NCBI GenBank assembly: GCA_036365455.1 | Contig: JAWQUS010000017.1 | Span: 11,098,001 to 11,162,000, forward strand | Reading direction: 5' to 3' | DNA: 64,000 bases | Source: Macrosoma leucophasiata | Lineage: Eukaryota > Arthropoda > Insecta > Lepidoptera > Hedylidae | Program-made: the position numbers and the translations under genes | Notes under the pieces: generated by a model | The model's input: the letters and a program-made list of their open reading frames with translations, nothing else | What the model was told of the DNA's origin: nothing | Databases searched by the model: none | Shown: piece after piece, positions 35,101-45,030 of the stretch | Layout: the number at the start of each line of letters is the position of its first letter | Numbering within the stretch: the stretch's first letter is position 1

Positions 35101-38100
35101 TATATAGATATTCTGAGTACCTACAAACTTACCGTCGACGGCATTAAAACATTAAATTTGATTATGCCTCGTTTGTTTTCAATATTATTAACCATTGGAA
35201 AACGTTTTGGATTTCTGCAAAGACATGAATAACAATTAAAATTTAAATTAAAAACACTAACCATATTGCAGCAGAGAAATAAAATATGTGATGCAGTGAT
35301 GCCCGCCTCTTTAAGCTGTAACATTAGAATGGGCATTTTTATTACAAAACCATAAACGTATGGTCTGGTAGGCGTGGGCGATCCCACCATACATTTTCAC
35401 AAGCCCACTATTCTCTGTTTATTTTACTTACATATTACTGTTCTAAATATATTTATTTCAATGTAATAACTTACTGGGTTTGAACAGAATTTATGATGTA
35501 ACATGTGCCCATATCAGTGTCAATTGGTTGAAAATATTCGCAGCAGTTAAAAGAATTTCCATTGTACGAGCACTTTTCCAATAAATCGTGACAGCCACTT
35601 CGTACTAAGTTGGCGTAATAGCTGTAGTTGCCCATCAGACAAAGGGGATCAGGAGGTTTTGATTGGTAACAAACTTCTATTAAAGTAAAAGCAATCCCGC
35701 GAAAATATGCAATATCTTTTAATGCATCCTCTAAATCGAGGAGATGACCAGGAGCGGGAGGCCATATTCTGTGGAAGAGCGATGACGTTAACTAAGATAT
35801 GATCGTATTAGAGTCGGTTTTAGAAGCGGTTTAAAATTAAAATGTGTGTCTCTGTGTTTGATAATGTTTTTTACGTTAGGTACCTAAAGATTTTGAAGAT
35901 ACTGATCATATTCATCCTTACCGTACCTACTTAGTAAGTATTTGTGTAAATAATAATGTCAAGCTCCATACATTTATTCGTACAGAAAAAACGGAAAAAA
36001 GGTACGAGGCAAACATTGATATACAAAAAACAAAGCTTTAAAATATTACTTAGGTACAGGACCCAAAGGACATTTCTTGGTCTTTATATTTTTACCTCAC
36101 CAGAATAAAAATGGCCTCTCCCCAATAAGAGTACGCATCAACCGTACTTATTTTTTTTTCCCGAGAGCATAGAATATTTTAAACATTGGAAAATCTTCAT
36201 AATTAAGGCCCTAAAAATAAATAATAGGTACTCCAAGGCTGTTTCACCTTGTACCTTTTTTCATTTCTGTTGAACAATTCTTGTCATGATCTTTTCATGA
36301 TTTGTATTAACACGATAAAATTGGTGGGGTCAAAAGTCTTAGGAATCGGCGTGCATGTATGAAGAGAATGATGAAGGTAGACGAGGCACGAGAGGTTTGT
36401 CTGAACCGGGATATCTGGCGCTCTACACTCTCTGCCTACCCCGTTAGGGACCTGGCGTGAAGATACATACATACATACGATAAAATTCTATTAGACAGAC
36501 AGAGGCTATTTTAATTTTAACTTATAACCAGTTAACAATTCAAATTGTCGTGATAATGTTATATTCGACATTTGGGGTGTTGTTAGAATTGAAACTGAGA
36601 ACTTACGTATCCGAGACATTATATATCATATCATCATTGGATACTTCACAGATAGCTACTGTAGGCATTTTAGTATCCCACTCTATGTAATTTGTCTCGA
36701 CGCCAAAGCTTATGGGATTGTTGACGAATGCATCAAATGCTGAGATGATCAATAATGCCGAACCATACCACGCTAAAATCACCAGAATCAGCCATAACCA
36801 CCTGAATAAAAAAGCAGGTATTAACTAATTATCTAGGATTACAGAAATCTACCTAAATACTAAGGCCGACTTTTTTTGTGAGAACTGAATTATTTATGAT
36901 AATTCACGAGAAATATTGGGAAATTGATAGCAATCTCATTTGGTAGGAATTTTTGGACGCTAATTGTCGGATGTGAACAATAAAATTTAATGAATAAAAT
37001 CAACAAAATCATGTGAACATTATAAGTCTTGTGTGTTGTTGGTAGGTATTGTTATTCTGCCGAATAGCAATTTTATCCCTGAAGGCCTTACGGATTAACA
37101 GTACGATCTCTTTGTAAATAATATAATTATTAGAGTAGGAATGAGTTATATTCACTGTTTAAGTGTGTCAAGGTAAAGATCTGATAAATATATAACAATA
37201 CTTTTGCAATTAAATCATGTGATCACGAAGACCTTGTTCAAAATCGTTTATATGGAACAAAGAACCTCTCTGATCTATATCTATGTATCCAAATGGTATC
37301 TTCGCATCGCATCGCTGCTTTGTTCCTGATTAGACGTTATAGTACCTAATGCGCAGTATTTAAATTCGTCTAACTTAAGATAAAAAAATATGCAGTTTGT
37401 AGGTACCTGTATTTTTATTGGTAAGAAAATATTAGTAAAAAAACTTGACAAACCTCTCAGAAACAAACGCTACCATGCAGATTTAAGGAAGATGTATTAT
37501 GATAAGAAGATGATTACCTGTACCTACTTACTTTTGTAAATGCAGATATAGGTAACTAAATATACCTAAATAGAAATAAACATGTCAAATTTGTAAGGGT
37601 AGTTTAAACCGTAATAGTGATTCAAGTAATAATTTTTGACAAATTTAACAACAGGAACATTGACATTTTTAAATGCGGCCATGCCATAAACCGGGTAAAT
37701 CAATCAGGCATATTGTTGGCGGCTGTTCGAGCCGTGCCAACGGCGAATACTGGCATAGACACAACCAACTAGCCAGGATAATCCACCAGCACCTTGCCTT
37801 GAAATACGGTCTTGTAGCCGCGGAGGTGCCGTGCTACAAATATGTGCCCGACCCAGTTCTAGAAAGTGACCATGTCACAATGTAGGTATTGGGTCTGATC
37901 ATCGACGACACAACGCAGCTGTCTGATCTATATTCACTGACAGGACTATTATTGTAATAATAAGCTAATAAGCCTGATATAGTGGTGATAGATCGATCGG
38001 AGCGCCGCGTAATGATTACGACATCACTGTCCCGCATGATGAGAATCTCGTGAGGGCCGAAAAAGACAGAAGAAAGGAAATTAAATTGTTCAGGTCTCGA

Positions 38101-39870
38101 GGTTGTCGCCAGTAGTCGTATCAGTGAACGGGCTGATAGCGAAGATCTGCATGGTAGTGTTCAATGTTCAGCACTATCGTGTTCCAGTGAGATGGTATTG
38201 TTTGGTTCTGGTAAACTAAGGTCTTAGGGGTGACAACGCATTAGGGAATAAAGTTAGCAAGCAGGATTATTCAGCTCGCCAATCAACTTCCTGAAGCAGA
38301 CAATTTAATACGAGTAGGTTTGAACAGAAGAGCATGTTTCAAGGTGACCAAAGGAAGGTCTATAGAATGTGGAAGCAGTCTAATCAGGGAGTGGCTGACC
38401 TAGGCCGGCTGAACGATAACGCCATGCTTGAATAATGCCGCAGACTCTGGTCGGAACCGGTCGGTTACTCGGAAGGTGGATGGATGCTGGATATTAAAAG
38501 AGCGTGCGAGCTAATTCAAGAAATTTTTTACTGGTGGTAGAGCTCCAGTGACGGAGCTCGCGGGCGTAGGCACCACCGCATTACCTAATATACTTGCCGC
38601 TAAATGGTAGTGTTCAACACTATCGTGTTCCGGTCAGGTGGTAATGTACGGCCCTGTAATTTCCGGCACAGAGGCATAAGACCTTAGGCCTCAGGAGTGG
38701 TAACGCATCTGCATTTTGACCTTGGTCTTTGTGTGGGTGTCTATAGGCTGCAGTCATCACTTAACATCAATGTGAACTGCATGCTTGTTTACCACTTCCA
38801 TTACATAAAAAAAAAAAATATTGCAATAAGTATAACAGTAGAAGACGTAGTTAATGCAGTACGTTCGATGCCGAACTGGCAATCTCCGGGATTTGATGTA
38901 CCTACTGCATAATTTCTGGTGAAAGTGGCTACGAAGTTCGCATGCTCGTTTAGCAATACTGTACCAGGTATCTCTGGAGTCGGGCTCACTTCCACTGTTT
39001 CTGTGTGACCCACCTGCTCGGTAAATCAGATAGTACCGCGGAACTTTAAAATTATAGACCAATAACTTGTCCACCGATGTTACTCGTACAAGCTTCTTAC
39101 CTCTATTCTGAGAGTTAATAAAACTAAACACATTGACTCCTCTATACGCTTCGCTTACACTCATAGCTCCACATTAGGTATTATATAAACCTGTGTCGTA
39201 GGTGCCGTTGTACACATACAACACATACACAAACACCCAGACCCGAAACAAATATCTGTAGGCCATACAAATATTTGTCTATGTCGCCTACTTGTCAGAA
39301 TGGAAGTAGGAGTGGGTCCCACGGTACTAAGGACCTACTCGCCATAGTCATGGCAATTATCCAGCAGGTTCGTCGTAACCGAAAGAGTTTGTCATCATGT
39401 TGGATAGTTTATAAGAAGCATATGATTCCGTGCCGCATACATGGCTCATGACACTCATGAGAGTCCTGGAGTTGTATTAAAATTTATACAACTCTACGAG
39501 CTTTCCCGAGCTCGTGTATGTTACAATTGAGTACGGTCCTTCGTTATCCAAGAACTCGGCAGATTAGAAATATTTTCGTTAATGGAACATACTATATATA
39601 ATTTTGATTTTAACCGTACCTGTTGGCAATCTTAACTGCCTTGTTCTAATCGTTCTGACTCTCACTATATTTTGCTAGGTACAGATGAGAAGAATAGACT
39701 GTTTTCGTAAATAATGTGTTACCTTGTACATATTTATTAAGTTTTTTTCGATAAAATTACACTAACCTTTCGGTCCAATGCCGTTTATCATCAGCAATAA
39801 AACGAACTCCAGCGAATGAACAATTTGAGCAATAATCTTTTAGATGAGTTGTTAAAGATATACTCGACAT
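29111..39870 (-). CDS. DEG/ENaC (pickpocket-type) sodium-channel subunit, complete, nine exons
   Basis: Minus-strand exons: 39767-39870, 36607-36801, 35475-35768, 35133-35214, 33370-33455, 32926-33125, 31597-31762, 29844-29953 and 29111-29322. All are GT-AG, all phases agree, giving 482 residues. The N-terminus has CSNCSFAGVRFIADDKRHW, whose Gly matches the gating HG motif (His replaced by Ala). TM1 is at about 36-60 (WLWLILVILAWYGSALLII), followed by MPTVAICE. The Cys-rich extracellular part includes LVRSGCHDLLEKCSYNG, FNCCEYFQP, RACRFHYE, YSYSACTVLCRKR, HCNITGMHCL and CDCLPSC. The pre-TM2 region reads YSTVEIILAFLPAERYKRNV and SRLDLVVSIGG. TM2 is at about 414-440 with the GAS (GxS) selectivity filter at 424-426. 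Members form trimeric amiloride-sensitive Na+ channels in the plasma membrane, often in sensory cells. Which ppk gene this is cannot be told here. Introns hold many mobile elements; one repeat begins right after the stop. Confidence 0.93.
29488..29725. mobile_element. Mariner/Tc1-type MITE, 234 bp
   Basis: TA duplication at 29488-29489 and 29724-29725. Inverted ends (left CAGTATCCAATAAGAAATAT, right reverse complement CAGTGCTCATCAAGAAATAT) continue through TGCACATCGAGC. Second copy at 49799-50051. In the DEG/ENaC gene's last intron (29323-29843). Confidence 0.75.
30082..30215. mobile_element. Small fold-back MITE, about 130 bp
   Basis: ATTTCGTTCATCCAGATATG near 30098 is repeated inverted near 30176, with outer CTRCAGAAT arms; the pairing spans about 33 bp. 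A single arm also occurs near 45480. Confidence 0.65.
30332..30900. mobile_element. TIR element carrying a 16-bp minisatellite
   Basis: Imperfect TIR of about 34 bp (30332-30366 and 30866-30900; core ACTACAYGGTATTCAGG). Inside, 30541-30865 is about 20 units of CCCTTTCGCATAATGT with variants. No transposase and no clear target duplication. In an intron of the DEG/ENaC gene. Confidence 0.75.
31020..31190 (+). mobile_element. tRNA-derived SINE (family G) with a perfect 18-bp hairpin
   Basis: Arms GGCCACTGGGAATCTAGT (31028-31045) and its reverse complement (31061-31078) replace the tRNA anticodon region. B-box-like GCGAGTTCCGAGTCTC follows, then the family's tail, including AAGCATGTGTTATATAATGC. 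Confidence 0.7.
31788..32100 (-). repeat. Family C repeat, one internal unit
   Basis: Reversed: tail ACAAATAAATAAAACTGGAG, then TCTG run, GATTTTGACGAGACT, and the head near 32040-32100 (GTCGCGGGCA). Confidence 0.7.
32102..32408 (-). mobile_element. SINE-like family E, full-length copy
   Basis: Reversed, with tail T run at 32102, GGCAAACAAGCTTGCAGTTC, CCTGACCGGAACACGATAGT, and head GGAGCTCTACCACCAGTA at 32390-32408. Confidence 0.8.
32605..32860 (-). mobile_element. LINE 3'-end fragment with readable ORF tail
   Basis: Minus strand reads LTHHDQIGRVLSD, then SLRNRRACMKIMMKVDEARE, then WRSTLSAYPVRDLA and stop at 32620. This is the C-terminal tail of a LINE reverse-transcriptase ORF; the related GRPRLTYHDQI piece at 58095 appears to be the part just upstream. 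Confidence 0.75.
33540..33840 (+). repeat. Dispersed repeat with GAT microsatellite end
   Basis: Starts GCCGGCGTCGGGACGTGACG and ends in TGATGATGATGATGA, with GGGCGCTAGTACGCGCAAAA in the middle. The type is familiar from lepidopteran genomes (from memory). A related reversed piece may lie at 34480-34640. Confidence 0.5.
33943..34165 (+). repeat. Dispersed repeat family H
   Basis: Starts CTAGTTGACCCGGCATACTT, shares its interior with 12737-12972, and ends GAGTTTTAGCGAGACTCAC. Confidence 0.7.
34150..34470 (+). repeat. ACC-rich minisatellite
   Basis: Over 300 bases of CACCAACGCCACCAATGCC-like units starting at the end of a family H copy. All frames are open for long stretches, giving Thr/Asn- or Gly/Val-rich conceptual peptides with no coding support. 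Confidence 0.85.
34645..34990 (+). repeat. Family D dispersed repeat
   Basis: Head AAACCGGCCAAGTGCGAGTC, then GAAGGGTTCCGTAC, and tail GATACAGCCTGGTGACAGAC with a GACGGA run. Confidence 0.75.
36330..36475 (+). mobile_element. LINE 3'-end fragment
   Basis: Plus-oriented relative of 32605-32860. Ends CTCTGCCTACCCCGTTAGGG and GGCGTGAAGATACATACATA. Inside intron 2 of the DEG/ENaC gene. Confidence 0.75.
37650..39600 (+). mobile_element. Relics of a LINE reverse transcriptase, rearranged
   Basis: Decayed but readable pieces: a C-terminal part at 37670-38080 (RHIVGGCSSRANGEYWHRHN, LARIIHQHLALKYGL), then N-terminal/RT pieces at 38330-39550 (ADLGRLNDNAML, EDVVNAVRSMPNWQSPGFD, NYRPITC, then SCWIVYKKHMIP). 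The C-terminal part precedes the RT part, so at least two copies or a rearrangement are present. In intron 1 of the DEG/ENaC gene. Confidence 0.6.
38528..38815 (+). mobile_element. SINE-like family E inserted in the LINE relic
   Basis: Full copy from TTACTGGTGGTAGAGCTCCA to poly(A), splitting the LINE reading frame between the ...DIKRACE and EDVVNAVRSM parts. Confidence 0.8.
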
Positions 39871-40699
39871 ACTCGTACGATTATTATAATCATATGCGGG
39901 CGGCTACTATTGCTCAGCACGATTTATTTCATTTGTGATATGCATTTGCCTTTTTAATGTTGCGCAAATGTTGTAAATATTTAATGAATTAATTGGGTTA
40001 TGCAGTGGTTATAAATGCACTGCAGTGGTTATGATTTCGGTCAATATGACCTACAAATAATACATAACTACATCTGATTTTGTAATATTTTTAATATTTA
40101 CAATCTTAAACATTAATACGTATAAAATCTATAAAATATACTAAACATTGTTAAACAACTATTTGTGTATTTTACATTAGCTTTACAGTGAATTCATATA
40201 TTTACAGGTTTTTACATTTCTAAGTATAACAACTTTTACTGGCTTTGAAAAGAGTGTGTTCGTCCAATCAATGACAAACCCCGACTTTACGTTAGTTTAT
40301 TTTTTTATTTTATAATCTTAATAGCTATAGGCCATTTTATATTTCCGTGACTCCATTTCAAGTATCTAATAAATATGTATACCGCTTTTATGATTTCATT
40401 TATTTTACTCCTCGATGCTTTATATTTACAGTCTTGATGTGTATCGACATGATCGATAATGATTTTAATTAAGGCGTTTATGAAGAAAGAAAGGAATATA
40501 AAGGAAAGAGAAAGAAAAGGAAGGAAAACATGTTTAGGTAATAATTTCGTAGCACAGGTCACTGGGTAATCAACAAAAAAAAACGTTCTATACAGAATCG
40601 TGAGATCGATGACTTTACGTGGAATGCCCATTCGAAACAATTTCGTTCGTTGTAGAATTTTTTCGCTGATTGTACTTAGCATAGAGAACCAAATAAATA

Positions 40700-40705
40700 T
40701 TTATT
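40700..40705 (-). terminator. Poly(A) signal of the secreted-protein gene
   Basis: Minus-strand AATAAA about 45 bases after the TGA at 40751-40753. Confidence 0.55.
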
Positions 40706-40750
40706 TATCGGGGATCGTTGACTCCGCACCTAAAAAAAAATACTATATTT

Positions 40751-42576
40751 TCACTTAAGGTATTGTAAGGCGTCGGAATTGAAAACGAATGGCGAATCAT
40801 AGGCAGGTTGGTGGGATTGGTGAGAGTTGTGGTGCTGCCTGTGCAGTATGGACTTGCGGCCGATGAAGCCAGCGTGGGTCAGGATGTTGTAGATCTCTTG
40901 CCGTGATATGGCGTCCGCTTCACGTTCGAATACCTTTGGAATAAAATGGTTGTTGATAAAAAAAAGCTTTTTATTGATGGTGGACCTTTGTTTACGACCG
41001 TGCCCGACTCGGGCACGGTCGTAAACAAAGGTTTTTGGGGGGTGTTATCGGTCTCTAATAGAGATAAAGCCTTTTGTATGAATTCCCTCAATTCTCACTT
41101 GAAGTGTCTGTCTTTGGAGGTAGGGGTGATGCCTACGATTATCCCATTAAGACCGCCACTGGGTAGAGTTCAAGTGTCTGCGCAATAATCAGCAATCAAC
41201 CACCGCATTACCTAGTCTATATGCCGCAAAATGTTAGCACAATCGAGTTCCGTTTGGATGGTAATATAAATTATATCAGCGGCAATATAATATGGCATTT
41301 TAGTACATATTGCATTTTTTTTTGCACAGGTGTCTAAAGGCTGCAATTATTACTTACATATATCGTTGTAAACTGCAACAAGCGATAGCACTGAACACTT
41401 ACATTTAGCGACAAATAGATTAGGTAATGTGGTGGTGACTACGCCCTCGAACTCCTTTACTAAAGAAAAAACTGATGCTTATAAAAAAAAACTTTACGTA
41501 ACTTCACGCCTGTAATCACCGAAGTGGTAGGTACATGTATGCATTCAAGCATTCATGCAAACTCTCACGATTCGCCGGTTACATTTTGGCCCATGTAACA
41601 GGTGGCTAGTCTGTTGACACTCTCGAGCACAAAAAAATGAAAAAATCCCAATAGAACCACAGATAAAGAATTTTACACCGTTATCTTTGATATCTCCGAC
41701 CCGGGAATCGAACCTCGGATCCCAGCGTAGTAAAGGACAAAACTTTACAGCTTATATTTTCTAGAAATGTCAGAACAGTCAACCATTCAGATATTATTTT
41801 CTTTATTTGAAACTAGCTGTGCCTGCGACTCATTCCACGTGAGAAAATATATGATTGTTCAGTATCTACCCGGACGAAGTCGTGGGTGCAGCTAGTATAA
41901 AAGTAGCCTAAATGACTCCTTATTACATCAGCTACCTGCCAGTGAAAGTCCCGTCAAAGACGGGAGACACTGAAATTCTAGTTGTTTGTATGTGGGTATG
42001 TATGGTTGTATGGAGATATATAAGTAGCCTAAGTTACTCCTTATTACATCAGCTACCTACCCGTGGAAGTCCCGTCAAAGTCGGCTACACTCCAATTCTA
42101 CTTATTTGTATGTAGGTATGTATGTATGGAGATAAAAGTAGCCTACGTTACTCCTTATCACATCAGATATCTGCCAGTGAAAGTCCCGTCAAAATCGGTC
42201 CAGCCGTTCCCAAGATTAGCCCCGCCAAACAGACAGACAGACAGACAAAAATTGTAAAAAATGTTGTTTTGGTATATGTACCGTGTATACATACATATGC
42301 ATTTAGTAAAAAGCGGTTATTTTAATATTACAAACAGACACTCCAATTTTATTTATTTGTATAGATATTAGGATGGCTTACTGGTTTCTCTCCGCTGTGA
42401 AGTAAGCTAGTTAATGTGAGAACTTCTTGTAAGTAAGGATTGTGGAGTGCTGGTTTCCTTTGATGAAGTGGCAGCAGTTCTTCTGCCTGTCGTGCTGCCA
42501 CCACTGCTGGGTGTGGAGGTGGAATACAGCCCACTAAAGACACAGTTGTTGTGATGGCCAGTAGTAAGATCTTCAT
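40751..42576 (-). CDS. Secreted protein of unknown function, 125 residues, two exons
   Basis: Exons 42382-42576 and 40751-40933 on the minus strand, GT-AG, phase 0. Exon 1 starts MKILLLAITTTVSLVGC, a short signal peptide, followed by PPPHP, ARQAEELLPLHQRKPALHNP, YLQEVLTLTSLLHSGEKP. Exon 2 reads VFEREADAISRQEIYNILTH then AGFIGRKS, a His/Gln-rich stretch (QHHNSHQSHQ) and ends ALQYLK. Only one cysteine remains (at the signal-peptide end), so no disulfide fold is expected. Helical amphipathic segments dominate. I do not recognise it by name; the exon 2 'EREADAIxRxEIYxxLxxAG' pattern looks like a conserved insect secreted family. A 5' UTR exon probably ends at 46793, since an acceptor (CAATTCCAG) precedes the start codon. 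The intron carries repeats and a 49-nt palindrome. Gene structure is well supported; function is not. Confidence 0.75.
40984..41032. repeat. Perfect palindrome, 24-bp arms, 1-nt centre
   Basis: ACCTTTGTTTACGACCGTGC, then CCGA, centre C, then the exact reverse complement. It lies 50 bases upstream of exon 2 in the secreted-protein gene's intron on the opposite reading direction. No target duplication seen. Confidence 0.9.
41200..41470. repeat. Decayed family E copies in opposite orientations
   Basis: A plus-strand piece (CACCGCATTACCTAGTCTAT to about 41385) is followed by a minus-strand piece (GTGGTGGTGACTACGCCCTC, near 41430). Confidence 0.5.
41503..41735 (-). mobile_element. tRNA-derived SINE family F
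   Basis: Same blocks as 22645-22912: TTCACGCCTGTAATCACCGA, ACGATTCGCCGGTTAC, CAGGTGGCTAGTCTGTTGAC and CCGGGAATCGAACCTCGGAT. Confidence 0.7.
41815..42367 (+). repeat. Family C repeat with three internal units
   Basis: Head AACTAGCTGTGCCTGCGACT, three units of about 115 bp each with AGCCTAARTNACTCCTTAT and GTGAAAGTCCCGTCAAA, GACA run, tail ATTTATTTGTATAGAT. It ends 15 bases before exon 1 of the secreted-protein gene. Confidence 0.8.
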
Positions 42577-42599
42577 TATGATTATCTGCTTGGAGTCAA

Positions 42600-43140
42600 T
42601 TTACTCTGGAATTGAAAAAAAAATGCTGTTCATATAAAGATTGGTACACAATAGCAAATATAAAATAATTTTTCATGTTTATTTTATTAATGTGAGAACA
42701 TCTTTATTAGCCAATTGATTTTTTTATCATGACGGTAGCGAGCTTAAGAGAATTTCAAAATTTTTAAAAAGGACGCTTTCTATTCATATTATGTTTACGA
42801 GAAAATAAAAACAGCGTAGGTATATGGAATCGTTACTTCTTTCTGAATTCTTCTGACCTTCCCTATTGCCTATAAACATGAATATGACTCGTTGGTATTA
42901 ATTATGACACTTAAACAGCTGATTTATGAAAGACTTGTACTTCAAATTTATTTATCAATATATTTTTATATTATTGTACGTTTATATTTGTGTAATATGT
43001 ATGTATATTATATTTATTTATCTATGATGTATGTATGTCTATTTAGTATATTATTTACATTGTATACACTTTTTCATAAGTATCAATTTCAAATACTCGT
43101 ATTATTTATAGCATTCTCACCTGTCAGCACCAGTTAAATT
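42600..43140. other. Gene-free AT-rich stretch
   Basis: Nothing recognised; probably part of the 5' UTR intron of the secreted-protein gene. Confidence 0.4.
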
Positions 43141-43144
43141 TTCA

Positions 43145-43268
43145 ACACTACCCAAAGGTTGACTGGTCGATAATGCCTTGTAGTAGCATTAAGTCCGCCT
43201 TATGTACCTTTTCTATGTGCATAGAAGTTAAATAAATAAATAAATAAAAATAAATAAACAAAAATAAA
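43145..43268 (+). mobile_element. 3' tail of a CR1-like LINE
   Basis: GGTTGACTGGTCGATAATGC, GCATTAAGTCCGCCTTATG, then (AAAT)n. Matches the end of the LINE at 47415-49575. Confidence 0.8.
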
Positions 43269-43321
43269 TCTACCCAACTGCGTCAGTAGTCTTATGGTAT
43301 CAGGCCACTACAGCTAGTGGG

Positions 43322-43440
43322 GGTTCAATATCCGGGTCGAGGAGAAAATCCGGGTGGGTGTACAGGTGTATGCTTGAATGCATGCATTATATATATTAAC
43401 CTCTGCCTACCTTCGGGGAAAGCAGGCGTGAAGTAACGTA
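43322..43440 (+). mobile_element. tRNA-derived SINE family F, shortened
   Basis: B-box-like GGGGTTCAATATCCGGGT at the start and tail CTCTGCCTACCTTCGGGGAA then GGCGTGAAG. Confidence 0.65.
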
Positions 43441-44745
43441 AACCTACCATTTACGAAACATTCAATAGCCTACTACTTACCTGGGTAGGTCAGTGTAATT
43501 TTTGACCTATCTGTAGTAATTTTAGAATTAAAGGTAAGTCTTTTGACCTAGTTAAACAAAGAACGGGATACGCGCATTGTGCTTTCGATATTATCTCTTC
43601 ACTGACACACGTCAGTTCCATCTTAACTACAATCTTTTCAAGGTGTAGAAATTAGGACAATAGTCCTGACCTAATTTTTAGGTATGTTCCTACTGAAGAT
43701 CTAATTTTTAAATCGGTTTATAGGTACCATGCTATCATGACATAATAATATGCCTTAATAACTAAGTATTCGTTTTAGTATGCTAGGTACATATTGCAGT
43801 CAGATTTTATTTTTCTTGTTATTCGGTCAGTATTGATATTATAACTACGACTAAGTATTTAATACTAATGCAAAAAAAATATTAGTGTCAAAATTTGTTA
43901 GTTCAAGTTCGGCGTCGTTTCGTTCGCACAGCTATTTATTGTGCACCCTACTTCCACACAGTATCGTACTCAGGTTCGAAGAATGTTAGCTCGATGCTCA
44001 CTACCTCGATGTCCCTTGATGGTATTTTTGTCGATGGGTCAATACCTCGAAAGATCACTATCTCGAAAGGTTTCTAGTAGTTTCTACCTCGACGGAACGC
44101 TTCGTCGAGGGCTTAGTCATAATAGATGTTCTAAATAAAAATATTTTTAGCAAATTATTATTAATTTGCTAAACATATTTTCCTCCTAGTATTAGAAGTC
44201 CAAATAAATTTGAAGTTTAAGAATGTTTTTAACTTTTACTTATTTCTTTATTACAAAAGTATTATTAGGCGTACGCCAAACTAAACATACGCAAGTAGGT
44301 ACCTATTTGTTATAGAATGCCGCAAAGGGTTACGGAATAATTGCATCTTCAAGGTCTGCGGAATAAACTTCACTTTCAAACTGTGTACAACCAAAAGTGA
44401 TGTATACGAGTATTCTTGAGATTAGAGAATCTTCGTGGTCCTCAATTATTGCTGTTGACGACGTTTTGCGTAATAATAGAATTTTACTGAGTCCATGGAA
44501 TAAAATCGTGATCTTACAACATATAGGTATATTGCTTTTGTATTGTTGAATATGATCACGATTTCCACATCTACGGTTATGAAGGCAAGGTAAACATAGG
44601 TCAATGACAAAAGACTACATCTCGACCTAACTTAATCGTTCTTTTCTGGAACTTAATTCTGCTTACGTAATTGTCTTGCTCAAATATAGGCCACGCGAAG
44701 AGGTATTAGTAGTACACAGTCCAATGACAAGAACTGGTAGTAATT
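43441..44745. other. Gene-free stretch
   Basis: AT-rich. A weak inverted pair ATCGTGATC/GATCACGAT spans about 44504-44565, and several CTCGATG/CTCGAAAG motifs cluster at 43990-44105. No gene or known repeat recognised. Confidence 0.4.
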
Positions 44746-44749
44746 TACT

Positions 44750-45030
44750 GGTGGTAGAGCTCCAGTGACGGAGCTTGCGGGCGTAGACACCACTTCATTA
44801 CCATATACGTTATTACCTTATACTTGCCGCTAAATGGTAGTGTTCAGCACTATCGTGTTCCGGTCAGGTAATGTACGGCTTTGTAATTTCCGGCACAGAG
44901 GCAAAACACCGTAGGCCTCAGGAGTGGCAACGCATCTGCATTTTGACCTCCGGTCATTGTGTGGGTGTGTCTCTAGGCTGCGGTCATCACTTAACTGCAT
45001 GCTTGTTTGCCACATTCATTACATAAAAAA
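44750..45030 (+). mobile_element. SINE-like family E, near full-length
   Basis: Head TTACTGGTGGTAGAGCTCCA, middle ATCGTGTTCCGGTCAGGTA, poly(A) tail at 45024; part of the tail block is deleted. Confidence 0.8.

Noticed and set aside
37673..37885. Host gene resembling a zinc-binding protein (RPCHKPGKSIRHIVGGCSS)
   Set aside because: The motif and the neighbouring RT pieces show that it is the C-terminal part of a LINE.
40305..40682. 125-codon minus-strand frame between the channel and secreted-protein genes
   Set aside because: AT-rich, no family resemblance or splice context, and downstream of a poly(A) signal.
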